Assembly (NCBI RefSeq): GCF_005860775.1
Contig: NZ_VCHQ01000007.1
Span: 62,001-126,000, forward strand
From: Klebsiella indica
Lineage (GTDB): Bacteria > Pseudomonadota > Gammaproteobacteria > Enterobacterales > Enterobacteriaceae
Length of the DNA stretch: 64,000 bases
Direction of reading: 5' to 3'
Notes under the pieces: model-generated
What the model was told of the DNA's origin: nothing
The model's database searches: none
Seen by the model: the letters and a program-made list of their open reading frames with translations, nothing else
Part shown: one piece after another, positions 47,156 through 57,223 of the stretch
How positions within the stretch are numbered: position 1 is the stretch's first letter
Layout of the letters: each line of letters starts with the position of its first letter
Translations under genes and position numbers: made by a program

Positions 47156-48499
47156 ATGGCCGACAATACCCTTCATACCTCTACGCAAGCAAGCTGGCTG
47201 GAGCGCCGTTTTGCTTTGTATTCCCGCGGCAGCACGCTGCGCACCGAGTGCCTCGCCGGTATTACCGGTTTTCTCGCCGCCGCCTATCTGCTGGTGGTTA
47301 TCCCCGGTCTGCTGGCGGTGGGCGGAATGGATAAAGGCGCGGCGACCACCGGTACGATTCTGGTATTTATCGGCGGCACGCTACTGATGGCGTTTTACGC
47401 CAACCTGCCGTTTATCGTCGGGCCGGGGATCGGCGGCTCGGTACTGGTCGGCGTGACGCTCGCGGGCAGCGAGGGAATTGGCTGGCAGGTCGGTCTCGGT
47501 ATCGCCTGCTGGTCGGGGATTCTGTTTTTCCTGCTAACCAAATTCGGCCTGCGCGAAGTGGTCACCCGTTCGGTGCCGCAGTCCATTAAGCTCGGTCTGA
47601 CGGCCTCCATCGGGCTGTTCGTCGCCGTGCTGGGGTTTCGCAACGCCGGGCTGGTGCTGGCCAACGCCAAAACCCATGCCCTGATGCTTGGCGATTTTCT
47701 CTCTCCGGGAGCGCTGGTGGCGCTTTGCGGACTGTTTCTGGCAATTGCCCTGCAGGCAAGAAAAATCCCCGGTTCGATTTTGTGGGCAATCCTCTTCGCC
47801 ACCCTCATCGGTATTCCAATGGGCGTGGCCAGACTACCGCAGAGCTTTATTGATCTGCCCCACTCGCTGACGCCGGTGCTTGGGCAAATCGACATGTTCG
47901 GCGCGCTAAATATCGCCTTTCTGCCGTTCCTGTTCGTCTTTTTCGCTTCGGAATTCTTTTCCACGATGGGCACCACCCTGGCGGTGGGCGGCGAAGCAGG
48001 GTTGCTGGATGAAGAAGGCAATATGCCGCATATTAATCGCCCGTTTATGGTCGACTCGATCGCCGCCGCCATTGGCCCCTGGCTCGGTATTCCGGCGGCT
48101 ACCGCGCTGATTGAGTCTTCGGCGGCCGCGGAAGCTGGCGGCAAAACCGGATTAACCGCGCTGTCGGCGGCGGTGATGTTCCTGCTGATGCTGCTGTTTA
48201 CACCTGTCGCGCTCATGATCCCAAAAGAGGCTACCGCCCCTGCGCTGATTCTGATCGGTTTGAATATGTTCAGCGGTCTGCGCAAAGTGGATCTGGCGAA
48301 TTTCACCGACGGGCTGCCGGTGCTGATGATGGTGATGATCACCCTGATTGCCAATAGCTTCGGGACCGGGATTGCCGGTGGGCTGCTGTTTTACGTGGTG
48401 ATTAAGACCATTGCCGGAAAATGGCGGGAAATCCCGATTGGCCTGTGGATCCTCTCTGTTCCCCTGGTGTACTACTTTACAACGCTGGTGAAACATTAA
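47156..48499 (+). CDS. AzgA/NCS2-type purine permease (adenine/hypoxanthine)
   Basis: 447 residues with about 12-14 membrane segments. It belongs to the AzgA branch of the nucleobase-cation symporter-2 family, which includes E. coli AdeP, AdeQ, GhxP and GhxQ. Motifs are STLRTECLAGITGFLAAAYLL, FIVGPGIGGSVLVGVTLA, QSIKLGLTASIGLFVAVLGF and ASEFFSTMGTTLAVGGEAGLLDEEGN in the substrate-binding segment. Being directly behind ade, it most likely imports adenine by proton symport. Which of the four paralogues it corresponds to is not decided. Confidence 0.9.
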   Translation: MADNTLHTSTQASWLERRFALYSRGSTLRTECLAGITGFLAAAYLLVVIPGLLAVGGMDKGAATTGTILVFIGGTLLMAFYANLPFIVGPGIGGSVLVGVTLAGSEGIGWQVGLGIACWSGILFFLLTKFGLREVVTRSVPQSIKLGLTASIGLFVAVLGFRNAGLVLANAKTHALMLGDFLSPGALVALCGLFLAIALQARKIPGSILWAILFATLIGIPMGVARLPQSFIDLPHSLTPVLGQIDMFGALNIAFLPFLFVFFASEFFSTMGTTLAVGGEAGLLDEEGNMPHINRPFMVDSIAAAIGPWLGIPAATALIESSAAAEAGGKTGLTALSAAVMFLLMLLFTPVALMIPKEATAPALILIGLNMFSGLRKVDLANFTDGLPVLMMVMITLIANSFGTGIAGGLLFYVVIKTIAGKWREIPIGLWILSVPLVYYFTTLVKH

Positions 48500-48562
48500 C
48501 TTATCCCGCAAGCGAGGCGTTGCCCTGGCCCGAACGCGCGCGGCATGAACCACGTCGCCCTG

Positions 48563-49477
48563 TCAGCGCAGCGCTATCGGGGAATTGATGGCTTCACAGT
48601 ATGCTTTCACCTCCTGATACAACAAGCGCACCGCGGCAGAGAGCTGCTTGCGGTGTGGACAAATCATATTCAGCGGCACCCGATCTCCCTGATAGTGCGG
48701 CAGCAGAACCTGCAGCCGCCCTTCACGGATATCATCGCCGACGTCCAGTTGAGATTTAAACGCTATGCCCTCCCCGGCAATGGCCAGGCGACGAATCACC
48801 TCCGCATCATCACTCACAATAGTGCCGGAAACCTGAACGTGGTGTACCTGACCATCCAGACTGAGCGGCCAGCGGTCGAACGCTCTGCCTCGCAGCACGT
48901 AAGTCAGCGCATTGTGTCGCGCCAGATCCGCCAGCGTCTGCGGTTCGCCATGTTCGGCAATCCAGCCCGGTGAGGCCACCAGCACCCGGCGGTTTTCCGG
49001 CGCAACCGGCAAAGAAATAAACGAGGCGCTGCCATTATCACCGTAGCGAAACGCAACATCTACCGGATCTTTAAACACATCGGTCAGATGGTCAGAAAAC
49101 AGAATCCGTAAATGCAGCGCAGGATGGCGCTGGCGAAAAGCACGAAACACACGCAGAAGCAGATTACGCCCAAGATCCGACGGTACGGCAATTTGTAACG
49201 TGCCGTGAACCTCATCATCCTGAGGGTGAATTTTTTGCAAACCAGCATGCAAAGTATCGAGCATTTGCGTCGCGTAGGGTAGCCAGATCGCCCCTTCCGG
49301 CGTCAGGCGTAAACTCCGTGTTGAACGGGCAAAGAGACGAATATTCAGCATCGTTTCCAGACGCTTGATCGCCGCGCTGACCTGCGCGGGCTGCAGCCCC
49401 GCTTCCCGCGCCGCATCGCTGAAACTGTTCAATGCCGCTGCGCGGACAAACAATGCCAGATCTTCCAGCCTGAACAT
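48563..49477 (-). CDS. LysR-family transcriptional regulator (CrgA/DsdC-like small-effector group)
   Basis: 304 residues from MFRLEDLALFVRAAALNSFSDAAREAGLQPAQVSAAIKRLE, with GGGGG five bases before the ATG; a frame 30 codons longer lacks support. The effector domain (GTLQIAVPSDLGRNLLLRVFRAF, DPVDVAFRYG) is of the common E. coli YafC/DhcR-like type. It is convergent with the purine permease gene and back-to-back with rcnB. Target and effector are unknown. Confidence 0.85.
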   Translation of the reverse strand: MFRLEDLALFVRAAALNSFSDAAREAGLQPAQVSAAIKRLETMLNIRLFARSTRSLRLTPEGAIWLPYATQMLDTLHAGLQKIHPQDDEVHGTLQIAVPSDLGRNLLLRVFRAFRQRHPALHLRILFSDHLTDVFKDPVDVAFRYGDNGSASFISLPVAPENRRVLVASPGWIAEHGEPQTLADLARHNALTYVLRGRAFDRWPLSLDGQVHHVQVSGTIVSDDAEVIRRLAIAGEGIAFKSQLDVGDDIREGRLQVLLPHYQGDRVPLNMICPHRKQLSAAVRLLYQEVKAYCEAINSPIALR

Positions 49478-49647
49478 AGGAACCCCCAAACCTGGATTAT
49501 TCTCAAAACAGGCGTAATTCGCCCAAAAATCGTCAGTGCATCGCCGTTTACTTACACTTTTAAGCACTCAAACACTTGCCATTTGCTTCATGCATCGGGA
49601 ATGATACGGGGCTGCGATTTTGTGTCCAGGATAATAATGAGGATATT

Positions 49648-49965
49648 ATGCGTAAAACAAAAATGATGCTTCTGGGCGTACTCTTGGCCTGCACCAGCGG
49701 AGCATGGGCTGCTACCGACAGCGCGATACAGAAATATGCGCTGGATGGCGTTACCGCAGACTTCAAACAATTCCGCATCGGCGATACCGTACCGCCGCTG
49801 TACCTCACGCCAGAATATAATATAAAGCAGTGGCAGTTGCGCAATCTTCCGGCGCCTGATGCCGGTACTCACTGGACTTATATGGGCGGGAGCTACGTAC
49901 TGATTACCGATACCGGGGGAAAAATCCTCAAAATCTATGATGGCGAGATTTTCTACCATCGTTAA
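49648..49965 (+). CDS. rcnB: Nickel/cobalt homeostasis periplasmic protein RcnB
   Basis: 105 residues from MRKTKMMLLGVLLACTSGAWAA, a cleavable signal peptide, with GAGG five bases before the ATG. The mature part is nearly that of E. coli RcnB (YohN): EYNIKQWQLRNLPAPDAGTHW, YMGGSYVLITDTGGKILKIYDGEIFYHR. RcnB tunes nickel and cobalt efflux together with the RcnA pump. In E. coli it follows rcnR and rcnA; here the gene upstream is an unrelated LysR regulator and neither rcnR nor rcnA is in the window. Confidence 0.93.
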   Translation: MRKTKMMLLGVLLACTSGAWAATDSAIQKYALDGVTADFKQFRIGDTVPPLYLTPEYNIKQWQLRNLPAPDAGTHWTYMGGSYVLITDTGGKILKIYDGEIFYHR

Positions 49966-50135
49966 CATCCACTCGCCAGCGCGCCATCTCTGCCGCTGGC
50001 GTGCTGCGGCTTTTTTCAGCGGATAAAACATCACGCTATAGCAACGATAAGCGTCATTATTATCCGCGCCCTGCAATAACATTAACATCCCGGTACTGAC
50101 CTGGCCGATCGGCATAACTTTCTTGCGATGCGTAT

Positions 50136-50169
50136 AAAAAAACCGTGCGCTGCAAAACACCGCACGGTT
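50136..50169 (-). terminator. Rho-independent terminator of mrp
   Basis: AACCGTGCG (50141-50149) and CGCACGGTT (50161-50169) form a 9-bp stem; on the minus strand it ends in a run of T. It lies 16 bases past the mrp stop. Confidence 0.9.
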
Positions 50170-50185
50170 CAGCATGATAAGAGAA

Positions 50186-51295
50186 TTACACCGCGCGGAA
50201 GGCGATCTCGCCGGGGATCACTTCCCCTTGCCAGTACAACTGCGCCGCGACGCGGTCTGCCAGTTGGCGATAAATTTCGGTAAACTCGCTTTCCGGACGC
50301 GCCACCACCGTCGGCGTGCCTTTGTCGAGATCTTCACGCAGAGTGATATGCAGCGGCAACTGGCCCAGCAGCTGAGTGTGGTATTTTTCCGCCAGCTTTT
50401 GCGCGCCGCCGGTACCGAAGATAGGTTCGTGGTGGCCGCAGTTGCTGCAAATATGCACGCTCATGTTTTCCACGATACCCAGCACCGGCACGTCGACTTT
50501 TTCAAACATCACGATGCCTTTTTTGGCGTCAATCAGCGCGATATCCTGCGGCGTGGTGACCACGACCGCGCCGGTTACCGGAATGTTCTGCGCCAGCGTC
50601 AGCTGAATGTCGCCGGTGCCTGGCGGCATATCCAGCACCAGATAATCAAGATCCGGCCATAATGTTTCCTGCAACATCTGCATCAGTGCTTTACTGGCCA
50701 TCGGGCCGCGCCACACCATGGCGTTGTCGTCGGTCACCAGATAACCGATGGAGTTGGTGGCGAGACCAAATTTCATAATCGGCGCCATATGGGTGCCGTC
50801 CGGCGAGGTCGGACGCTGGTCTTCCGCGCCAAGCATGGTCGGGATCGAGGGGCCGTAAATATCGGCATCCAGCAGTCCGACTTTCGCCCCTTCCGCCGCC
50901 AGCGCCAGCGCCAGGTTGACCGCCGTGGACGATTTGCCCACCCCGCCTTTGCCCGAACTGATGGCGATGATATTTTTCACACCGTTGATACCGGGCTGGT
51001 TTTTCACCCGCTGAAGGGTCGCGATACTGTGCGTCAGCTTCCAGTCGATGGCTTTCGCCCCGGTAATACGCAGTAGCTCCGCGCTGCACTGCTCTTTTAA
51101 CGTTTCAAATGCGCTATGCCAGACAAACGGCATCTGAATTTCGATATGTACGGTTTCATCCAGCCAGGCGACGTGATGCAGCGCCTTCAAGGTGGTGAGG
51201 TTATGTTTCAGGGTTGGGTGCTGGAAATTGGCCAGGGTCCCGGCGACCATCGCGCGTAGACGTTCGGGGGATTTGCCCAGGATTTGCGAACTCAT
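50186..51295 (-). CDS. mrp: Iron-sulphur cluster carrier protein Mrp (ApbC)
   Basis: 369 residues, as in E. coli. An N-terminal DUF59/MIP18-like part (1-95) is followed by a ParA/Mrp-type P-loop: ISSGKGGVGKSSTAVNLA, LLDADIYGPSIP, DYLVLDMPPGTGDIQLT. The CxxC in HICSNCGHHEP binds a bridging Fe-S cluster. Mrp carries and transfers clusters to apoproteins in the cytoplasm. It is divergent from metG with 152 bases between, the same order as in E. coli. Confidence 0.97.
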   Translation of the reverse strand: MSSQILGKSPERLRAMVAGTLANFQHPTLKHNLTTLKALHHVAWLDETVHIEIQMPFVWHSAFETLKEQCSAELLRITGAKAIDWKLTHSIATLQRVKNQPGINGVKNIIAISSGKGGVGKSSTAVNLALALAAEGAKVGLLDADIYGPSIPTMLGAEDQRPTSPDGTHMAPIMKFGLATNSIGYLVTDDNAMVWRGPMASKALMQMLQETLWPDLDYLVLDMPPGTGDIQLTLAQNIPVTGAVVVTTPQDIALIDAKKGIVMFEKVDVPVLGIVENMSVHICSNCGHHEPIFGTGGAQKLAEKYHTQLLGQLPLHITLREDLDKGTPTVVARPESEFTEIYRQLADRVAAQLYWQGEVIPGEIAFRAV

Positions 51296-51447
51296 CCCGA
51301 CTCCTTTTGTTATTGTGAGTTGAATCTTGCCGCTTAAGTTTACCCCAAAGGGAATAATTCCCCCACAATAAGCTTTGGGCTTACCAAATTATTGCCTTTG
51401 CGGTAACATCAAACCCCCTTTTTACAATAGAAGATGTAATCCCCACT

Positions 51448-53481
51448 ATGACTCAAGTCGCGAAGAAAATTCTGGTAACGTGCGCGCTGCCGTACGCAAA
51501 CGGCTCAATCCACCTCGGCCACATGCTGGAGCACATCCAGGCTGATGTCTGGGTCCGTTACCAGCGAATGCGCGGCCACGAAGTCAACTTCATCTGCGCC
51601 GACGACGCTCACGGCACGCCGATCATGCTGAAAGCGCAACAGCTCGGCATCACGCCGGAGCAGATGATTGGCGAAATGAGTCAGGAGCATCAGACCGACT
51701 TTGCTGGCTTCGACATCAGCTACGATAACTATCACTCCACGCACAGCGAGGAAAACCGCGAGCTGTCGGAGCTTATCTACACGCGCCTGAAAGAGAATGG
51801 TTTCATCAAGAATCGCACCATCTCTCAGCTCTACGATCCGGAAAAAGGCATGTTCCTGCCGGACCGTTTCGTCAAAGGCACCTGCCCGAAATGTAAATCT
51901 CCGGATCAGTACGGCGACAACTGCGAGGTGTGCGGCGCGACCTACAGCCCGACCGAGCTTATCGAGCCGAAATCGGTGGTTTCCGGCGCCACGCCGGTGA
52001 TGCGCGACTCCGAGCACTTCTTCTTCGATCTGCCATCATTCAGCGACATGCTGCAGGCGTGGACCCGCAGCGGCGCGCTGCAGGAGCAGGTGGCGAATAA
52101 AATGCAGGAGTGGTTCGAATCCGGCCTGCAGCAGTGGGATATCTCCCGCGACGCGCCGTACTTCGGCTTCGAAATCCCCAACGCGCCGGGCAAATATTTC
52201 TACGTCTGGCTGGACGCGCCGATTGGCTATATGGGTTCCTTCAAGAACCTGTGCGATAAGCGCGGCGATACCACCCGCTTCGATGAATACTGGAAAAAAG
52301 ACTCCAGCACCGAGCTGTATCACTTTATCGGCAAAGATATCGTCTACTTCCACAGCCTGTTCTGGCCAGCCATGCTGGAAGGCAGCAATTTCCGCAAGCC
52401 GACCAACCTGTTCGTGCACGGCTACGTGACGGTCAACGGCGCGAAGATGTCCAAGTCACGCGGTACCTTTATTAAGGCCAGTACCTGGCTAAACCATTTT
52501 GACGCCGATAGCCTGCGCTACTACTACACCGCCAAGCTCTCCTCGCGTATTGATGACATCGACCTGAATCTGGAAGATTTCGTCCAGCGTGTGAACGCCG
52601 ACATCGTCAATAAAGTGGTTAACCTGGCATCGCGTAACGCCGGTTTTATCAATAAACGTTTCGACGGCGTGCTGTCCGCTGAGCTGGCCGATCCGGCGTT
52701 GTACAAGACCTTCACCGACGCGGCGGCCACCATTGGCGAAGCCTGGGAGAGCCGTGAGTTCGGTAAAGCCATCCGCGAGATCATGGCGCTGGCCGACGTC
52801 GCGAACCGCTACGTTGATGAGCAGGCCCCGTGGGTTGTCGCCAAACAGGAAGGCCGCGATGCCGACCTGCAGGCCATCTGCACCATGGGCCTGAACATGT
52901 TCCGCGTGCTGATGACCTGGCTGAAGCCGGTTCTCCCGCAGCTGGCGGCGCGCGCCGAAGCGTTCCTCAATAGCGAACTAAGCTGGGATGCTATCCAGCA
53001 GCCGCTGCTCGGCCATAAGATCAATACTTTCAAGGCGCTGTATAACCGCATTGAGATGAAGCAGGTTGAGGCGCTGGTTGACGCGTCGAAAGAGGAAGTG
53101 AAAGCGCTGTCAGCGCCGGTAAGCGGCCCGCTGGCGGAAGATCCGATTCAGGAAACCATCAGTTTTGACGATTTCGCCAAAGTGGATATGCGTATCGCGC
53201 TGATTGAAAACGCTGAGTTTGTAGACGGTTCCGACAAGCTGCTGCGCCTGACGCTGGATCTCGGCGGCGAGAAGCGTAACGTCTTCTCCGGTATCCGCTC
53301 CGCCTACCCGGACCCGCAGGTTCTGATTGGCCGTCTGACGGTGATGGTCGCCAACCTGGCGCCGCGTAAAATGCGCTTCGGTATGTCGGAGGGTATGGTG
53401 ATGGCCGCCGGGCCTGGCGGAAAAGATATTTTCCTCTTGAGCCCGGACAGCGGCGCACAGCCAGGTCAGCAGGTTAAGTAA
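51448..53481 (+). CDS. metG: Methionyl-tRNA synthetase
   Basis: 677 residues, equal to E. coli MetG. Class I features are the HIGH-type [12 protein letters not shown] (about residues 15-26), a zinc knuckle [22 protein letters not shown] in [12 protein letters not shown], the anticodon-binding helical domain, and the C-terminal Trbp111-like dimer domain ([25 protein letters not shown]). It charges tRNA-Met with methionine. A strong terminator follows 13 bases after the stop. Confidence 0.98.
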   Translation: MTQVAKKILVTCALPYANGSIHLGHMLEHIQADVWVRYQRMRGHEVNFICADDAHGTPIMLKAQQLGITPEQMIGEMSQEHQTDFAGFDISYDNYHSTHSEENRELSELIYTRLKENGFIKNRTISQLYDPEKGMFLPDRFVKGTCPKCKSPDQYGDNCEVCGATYSPTELIEPKSVVSGATPVMRDSEHFFFDLPSFSDMLQAWTRSGALQEQVANKMQEWFESGLQQWDISRDAPYFGFEIPNAPGKYFYVWLDAPIGYMGSFKNLCDKRGDTTRFDEYWKKDSSTELYHFIGKDIVYFHSLFWPAMLEGSNFRKPTNLFVHGYVTVNGAKMSKSRGTFIKASTWLNHFDADSLRYYYTAKLSSRIDDIDLNLEDFVQRVNADIVNKVVNLASRNAGFINKRFDGVLSAELADPALYKTFTDAAATIGEAWESREFGKAIREIMALADVANRYVDEQAPWVVAKQEGRDADLQAICTMGLNMFRVLMTWLKPVLPQLAARAEAFLNSELSWDAIQQPLLGHKINTFKALYNRIEMKQVEALVDASKEEVKALSAPVSGPLAEDPIQETISFDDFAKVDMRIALIENAEFVDGSDKLLRLTLDLGGEKRNVFSGIRSAYPDPQVLIGRLTVMVANLAPRKMRFGMSEGMVMAAGPGGKDIFLLSPDSGAQPGQQVK

Positions 53482-53493
53482 TACTGCATAAAG

Positions 53494-53516
53494 CGCTGCT
53501 CCGGCAGCGTTTTTTT
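53494..53516 (+). terminator. Rho-independent terminator of metG
   Basis: CGCTGC-TCCG-GCAGCG followed by seven T. The UUCG-like tight loop and T-run are typical of an efficient terminator. Confidence 0.95.
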
Positions 53517-53588
53517 ATTTATCTATTCTAAAATACCTCACTTTCTTTATTCGGGTGGTTTTAGCGAACGGCCTGATGGGGTGACAGG

Positions 53589-53611
53589 ACTGACGGTATC
53601 GTCGGTTTTTT
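53589..53611 (+). terminator. Second terminator-like hairpin after metG
   Basis: ACTGACG-GTAT-CGTCGGT with one G-T pair, then six T. There is no gene between it and the metG terminator, so it might end an unannotated transcript or back up the first terminator. Confidence 0.6.
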
Positions 53612-53715
53612 ATGACCTACAGCGCCGGGAGAGTAACAGATTGATTGTTGGCTCACCGCAGGGGGGGTGGGCGCATCAAGGAAACCTGGCGGGAACGCAG
53701 GCGCGCATCCAGGAC

Positions 53716-53995
53716 TGGCCGCCAGGACGGCGGCCAGAGGGCGGGTCGAGACAGGACAAAATTGCCTGGAGCAATTTTGAACAGCGCTTGCGCTGGCCCT
53801 GAAAGGGCGAGTCCCAGGGATGGGACGAGTAATCACGAGTCCCGCCCGGTCCGCCAGATGAAGCCGGAGTGGAGCGGACCGCGCAGCGGCAGGTTTTCAG
53901 CGCAATGCCGGGGGTCATGGGGGCGAGCGAAACGCCCCCATTCCGTTCACAGACTGCGGGGATGGCATATATCCTCGTACTGACGGTGAACGGAA
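53716..53995. other. Non-coding run of nine consecutive hairpins
   Basis: Perfect stems follow one another almost without gaps: TGGCCGCC/GGCGGCCA (53716-53736, loop AGGAC), AAAATTG/CAATTTT (53758-53778, loop CCTGGAG), CAGCG/CGCTG (53782-53795), GCCCT/AGGGC (53796-53808), GTCCCA/TGGGAC (53811-53826, loop GGGA), CGGTCCGC/GCGGACCG (53847-53881), CGGCA/TGCCG (53887-53910), GGGGGCG/CGCCCCC (53919-53939) and TTCCGTTCAC/GTGAACGGAA (53941-53995). The open frames here overlap in several phases and look random. A structured RNA or a folded mobile element is the best reading; I cannot name a family. The flanks 53612-53715 and 53996-54090 hold no gene. Confidence 0.6.
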
Positions 53996-54090
53996 CAGCA
54001 CACTGAATCAAATGGGAAAAGCAAATATGCGCCACTTTCTCCACAACCCACCGTTTAACGTCCTCTTTCTGGCCTGGGGCCAGATGCCGG

Positions 54091-54558
54091 TTACGGCTTC
54101 GCGTGCTCGCGCTCGCTCAACCCGCGCAGAAAATAACGCAGGAACTGATCGCCGCACTCACGAAAGTTTTTATGCTCTGGGGCGCGCATCATCGCGGTAA
54201 TTTCCGGCATGGCGACACGAAATTTCTGTTGGGTAAGAATAGCGAGAATGTCATCTGTCTTCAGAGAGAAGGCGATGCGCAGTTTTTTCAGCACGATATT
54301 ATTATTCACCCGGCGATCGAGCGCCAGCGGCGGCGCGGCATCATCTTTACCGCGTTTGTCGTAAATCAGGCCGTTAAGAAAACCCGACAACACGATATCC
54401 GGGCAGCGCGCAAACCCCTCTTCGTCTTCTTTTTTCAGCCAGGGTACCAGTTGCTCCGCGCTGACCGGCGTATCCGCCAGCGCAAAAATGCGCACCAGGC
54501 CGCTATTATTGCTTTTCAGGGTGTAGCGCAGGCTACGTAAGATATCGTTACTGATCAT
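54091..54558 (-). CDS. yehS: DUF1456 family protein YehS
   Basis: 155 residues, E. coli YehS 156. Two repeats of the DUF1456 unit are seen: NDILRSLRYTLKSNNSGLVRIFAL and a second LRIAFSLKTDDILAILTQQKFRVAMPEITAMMRAP, followed by a conserved end CGDQFLRYFLRGL. The function is not known. Its position between metG and the btsSR operon is as in E. coli. The region downstream of it is the hairpin-rich stretch. Confidence 0.93.
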   Translation of the reverse strand: MISNDILRSLRYTLKSNNSGLVRIFALADTPVSAEQLVPWLKKEDEEGFARCPDIVLSGFLNGLIYDKRGKDDAAPPLALDRRVNNNIVLKKLRIAFSLKTDDILAILTQQKFRVAMPEITAMMRAPEHKNFRECGDQFLRYFLRGLSEREHAKP

Positions 54559-54611
54559 AATGCCTTCATGATGAAAAATTCTGGCGCTAAGTCTATCACG
54601 ATTCCGCCGTT

Positions 54612-55331
54612 TTACAGCCCGATCGCCTCTTTCAGGCTTTTCAGATAGCGGCGACTGACCGGTACTGTATGCCCGGCGCGCATCAGCAGCTCCGCCTGAC
54701 CGTTCTCTTCAAGGCGGATCTCCTTAAGATGGGCCATATTGACCAGATACTGGCGATGGCAACGCAAGAGTGGTGTACGGTTCTCCAGCGTGCGCAGGGT
54801 CAGTTCGGTAAATCCTTCCTTCCCTTCGCTGTCAGTCACGTAAATACCGCTCATCCGACTGCTGACAAAAGCCACGTCTTCCATCTGCAGTAACCAGATC
54901 CGACTGTGGCCGGTGCAGGGAATATATTTTAGCGCCTGCTGGGTATCGTCGAGAACGGTCATATCCTGCAGGCTGCGCTCCTGGCGCAGGCGAGCCAGCG
55001 TTTTTTCCAGCCTCCCGGACTCAATCGGTTTAAGCAAATAATCAAACGCATGCTCTTCGAATGCTTTAACCGCATACTCATCAAAAGCGGTGAGAAACAC
55101 AATATAGGGCCGATGCTCAGGGTCGAGCATCCCGACCATCTCCAGCCCACTGATCCGCGGCATCTGAATATCCAGAAACAGAACGTCCGGACGCAGTTTA
55201 TGCACCGCCCCAATCGCCTCGACCGCATTGCCACACTCGCCGACAATCTCAATATCCGGCTGTGCCTCCAGTAGAATACGCAAATTTTCACGCGCCAGCG
55301 GTTCATCGTCGACAATCAATACTTTTAACAT
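54612..55331 (-). CDS. btsR: Response regulator BtsR (YehT)
   Basis: 239 residues from [17 protein letters not shown] with GGAGGAG upstream. The receiver domain has the acceptor aspartate in [13 protein letters not shown] and the lysine in YLLKPIES; a LytTR DNA-binding domain follows (about 135-239: [35 protein letters not shown]). With BtsS it responds to external pyruvate and activates the pyruvate transporter gene btsT in E. coli. The start overlaps the end of btsS by seven bases. Confidence 0.96.
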   Translation of the reverse strand: MLKVLIVDDEPLARENLRILLEAQPDIEIVGECGNAVEAIGAVHKLRPDVLFLDIQMPRISGLEMVGMLDPEHRPYIVFLTAFDEYAVKAFEEHAFDYLLKPIESGRLEKTLARLRQERSLQDMTVLDDTQQALKYIPCTGHSRIWLLQMEDVAFVSSRMSGIYVTDSEGKEGFTELTLRTLENRTPLLRCHRQYLVNMAHLKEIRLEENGQAELLMRAGHTVPVSRRYLKSLKEAIGL

Positions 55332-57013
55332 GCGTTCTCCTCCAGAGGCAGCCGCAGCGTGACGCGGGTAAAACACTCCGGCTCACAGGTAACGGAGATC
55401 CCGCAATCGACTCCGAAGCGCGCCCGCAGCCGCCGGTCGACCAGGTTCATGCCCAGCCCGCTAGCGCCAGGTTTGTCCTGATACAACCCGGCGTTATCTT
55501 CAATATCCAGCTGCAGCCAGCGCTCATGCTGACTGGCGCGAATGGTAATTTCCCCGACGCCGAGATGCTGCGACGTCCCGTGCTTAATGGCGTTTTCGAC
55601 AATCGGCTGCAGCGTAAACGCCGGCAACTGATGCTGCGCCAGCGCGTCGGGTACCAGCATCTGAATATGTAAATTGGCCTGGAAACGCGCTTTTTCGATC
55701 TGTAAATAGGCGTTCACATGTTCAATTTCATCCGCCAGGGTGACGATTTCCGCAGGCCGTTTCAGGTTTTTGCGGAAGAAGGTCGACAGATACTGCACCA
55801 GTTGTCCGGCCTGGTCGCTGTCACGACGAATCACTGCTTTTAGCGTATTCAACGCGTTGAACAGGAAGTGTGGGTTCACCTGGGCGTGCAGCAGCTTAAT
55901 TTCCGACTGCGTCAGCAACGCTTTCTGCCGCTCATACTGTCCGGCCAGGATCTGCGCCGACAGCAACTGCGCGATGCCCTCCCCCATCGTCCGGTTAATA
56001 GAACTAAACAGACGATTTTTCGCTTCATAGAGCTTAATGGTGCCAATCACCCGCTGATTCTCGCCGCGCAGTGGAATAACCAGCGTGGAACCCAGTTTGC
56101 AGCCGGGATGAATCGAGCAGCGGTAAGGCACTTCATTACCGTCAGCATAGACCACTTCGCCGGTATCAATCGCCTTTTGGGTATACGAGGAGGAAATCGG
56201 CTTACCGGGCAGATGGTGATCGTCGCCGATCCCGGTAAATGCCAGCAGCTTGTCACGATCGGTTATTGCCACCGCGCCAATATCCAGTTCCTGGATCAGT
56301 ACCTGCGCGACTTTCATACTGTTTTCTTCGTTAAACCCCTGACGCAGGATACCTTCCGTCGAAGCGGCAACTTTTAGCGCCGTGGCCGAGAATGCCGAGG
56401 TGTATTTTTCAAACATCGCCCGCTTATCGAGCAGAATGCGCATAAACAGCGCCGCCCCGACGGTATTGGTGACCATCATCGGCGCGGCAATGCTCTGCAC
56501 CAGATGCAGAGCGTCGGCGAAGGGGCGGGCGATAAGCAGAATAATCAGCATTTGCACCGATTCGGCAAAGAAGGTAATCGCGCCGGCAGTAAGCGGGCTG
56601 AAGACTTTATCTGGCCGTCCGCGCTTCACCAGAATACTGTGCACCAGCCCGCCGAGCAGGCCTTCGACGATAGTGGAGACCATGCAGCTCAGCGCCGTCA
56701 TGCCCCCCAGCGAATAGCGATGCAGCCCGCCAGTCAGCCCCACCAGTCCACCGACCACCGGGCCACCGAGCAGCCCCCCCATCACTGCGCCAATCGCGCG
56801 CGTATTGGCAATGGAGTCTTCGATATGCAAACCGAAGTAGGTGCCCAGGATGCAGAAAATGGAAAAGGTGACGTAACAGAGTAATTTGTGCGGCAGGCGA
56901 ACGGTGACCTGCATCAGAGGGATGAACAGCCGCGTTTTGCTCATCAGCCAGGCAATGACCAAAAACACACACATCTGCTGAAGCAGCAGCAACACCAGAT
57001 CAAACTCGTACAT
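55325..57013 (-). CDS. btsS: Pyruvate-sensing histidine kinase BtsS (YehU)
   Basis: 562 residues from [19 protein letters not shown], matching the E. coli length; the frame is open 34 codons further but that part is unlike the family. It is a LytS-type kinase: 5TMR-LYT membrane domain (residues 1-200), GAF domain (about 220-340) and a His_kinase domain with [17 protein letters not shown] holding the phospho-histidine, then an ATPase domain with IVENAIKHG. It binds pyruvate with high affinity and signals to BtsR. Confidence 0.96.
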   Translation of the reverse strand: MYEFDLVLLLLQQMCVFLVIAWLMSKTRLFIPLMQVTVRLPHKLLCYVTFSIFCILGTYFGLHIEDSIANTRAIGAVMGGLLGGPVVGGLVGLTGGLHRYSLGGMTALSCMVSTIVEGLLGGLVHSILVKRGRPDKVFSPLTAGAITFFAESVQMLIILLIARPFADALHLVQSIAAPMMVTNTVGAALFMRILLDKRAMFEKYTSAFSATALKVAASTEGILRQGFNEENSMKVAQVLIQELDIGAVAITDRDKLLAFTGIGDDHHLPGKPISSSYTQKAIDTGEVVYADGNEVPYRCSIHPGCKLGSTLVIPLRGENQRVIGTIKLYEAKNRLFSSINRTMGEGIAQLLSAQILAGQYERQKALLTQSEIKLLHAQVNPHFLFNALNTLKAVIRRDSDQAGQLVQYLSTFFRKNLKRPAEIVTLADEIEHVNAYLQIEKARFQANLHIQMLVPDALAQHQLPAFTLQPIVENAIKHGTSQHLGVGEITIRASQHERWLQLDIEDNAGLYQDKPGASGLGMNLVDRRLRARFGVDCGISVTCEPECFTRVTLRLPLEENAC

Positions 57014-57223
57014 ACCCGCAAACCACACTTCGCCTGAAAGCGCGTAACATACACTGCCCGGTAATAACTTTCTTTGAAGCAATACAAGAAAATGATAATT
57101 CAGGGTAACGATCACATTTCTTGCTGCCAGCCCCGTCCTTTTCTGGACAAAAAATAAGCAAAATTGTCGCTTTCAGCCAACAGCTTCTACAGTTAATGCA
57201 GGAGAACAGCGCGGGAGGAAAAA

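Noticed and set aside
53645-53983. Arginine-rich 112-codon frame, and a 122-codon frame opposite, in the hairpin stretch
   Set aside because: Both cross many stems, have no start signal and unlikely composition. The segment is better explained as structured non-coding DNA.
53716-53995. Identification as CsrB or CsrC
   Set aside because: Only three stems carry GGA in the loop and the sequence does not follow CsrB/CsrC. CsrA binding stays only a hypothesis.
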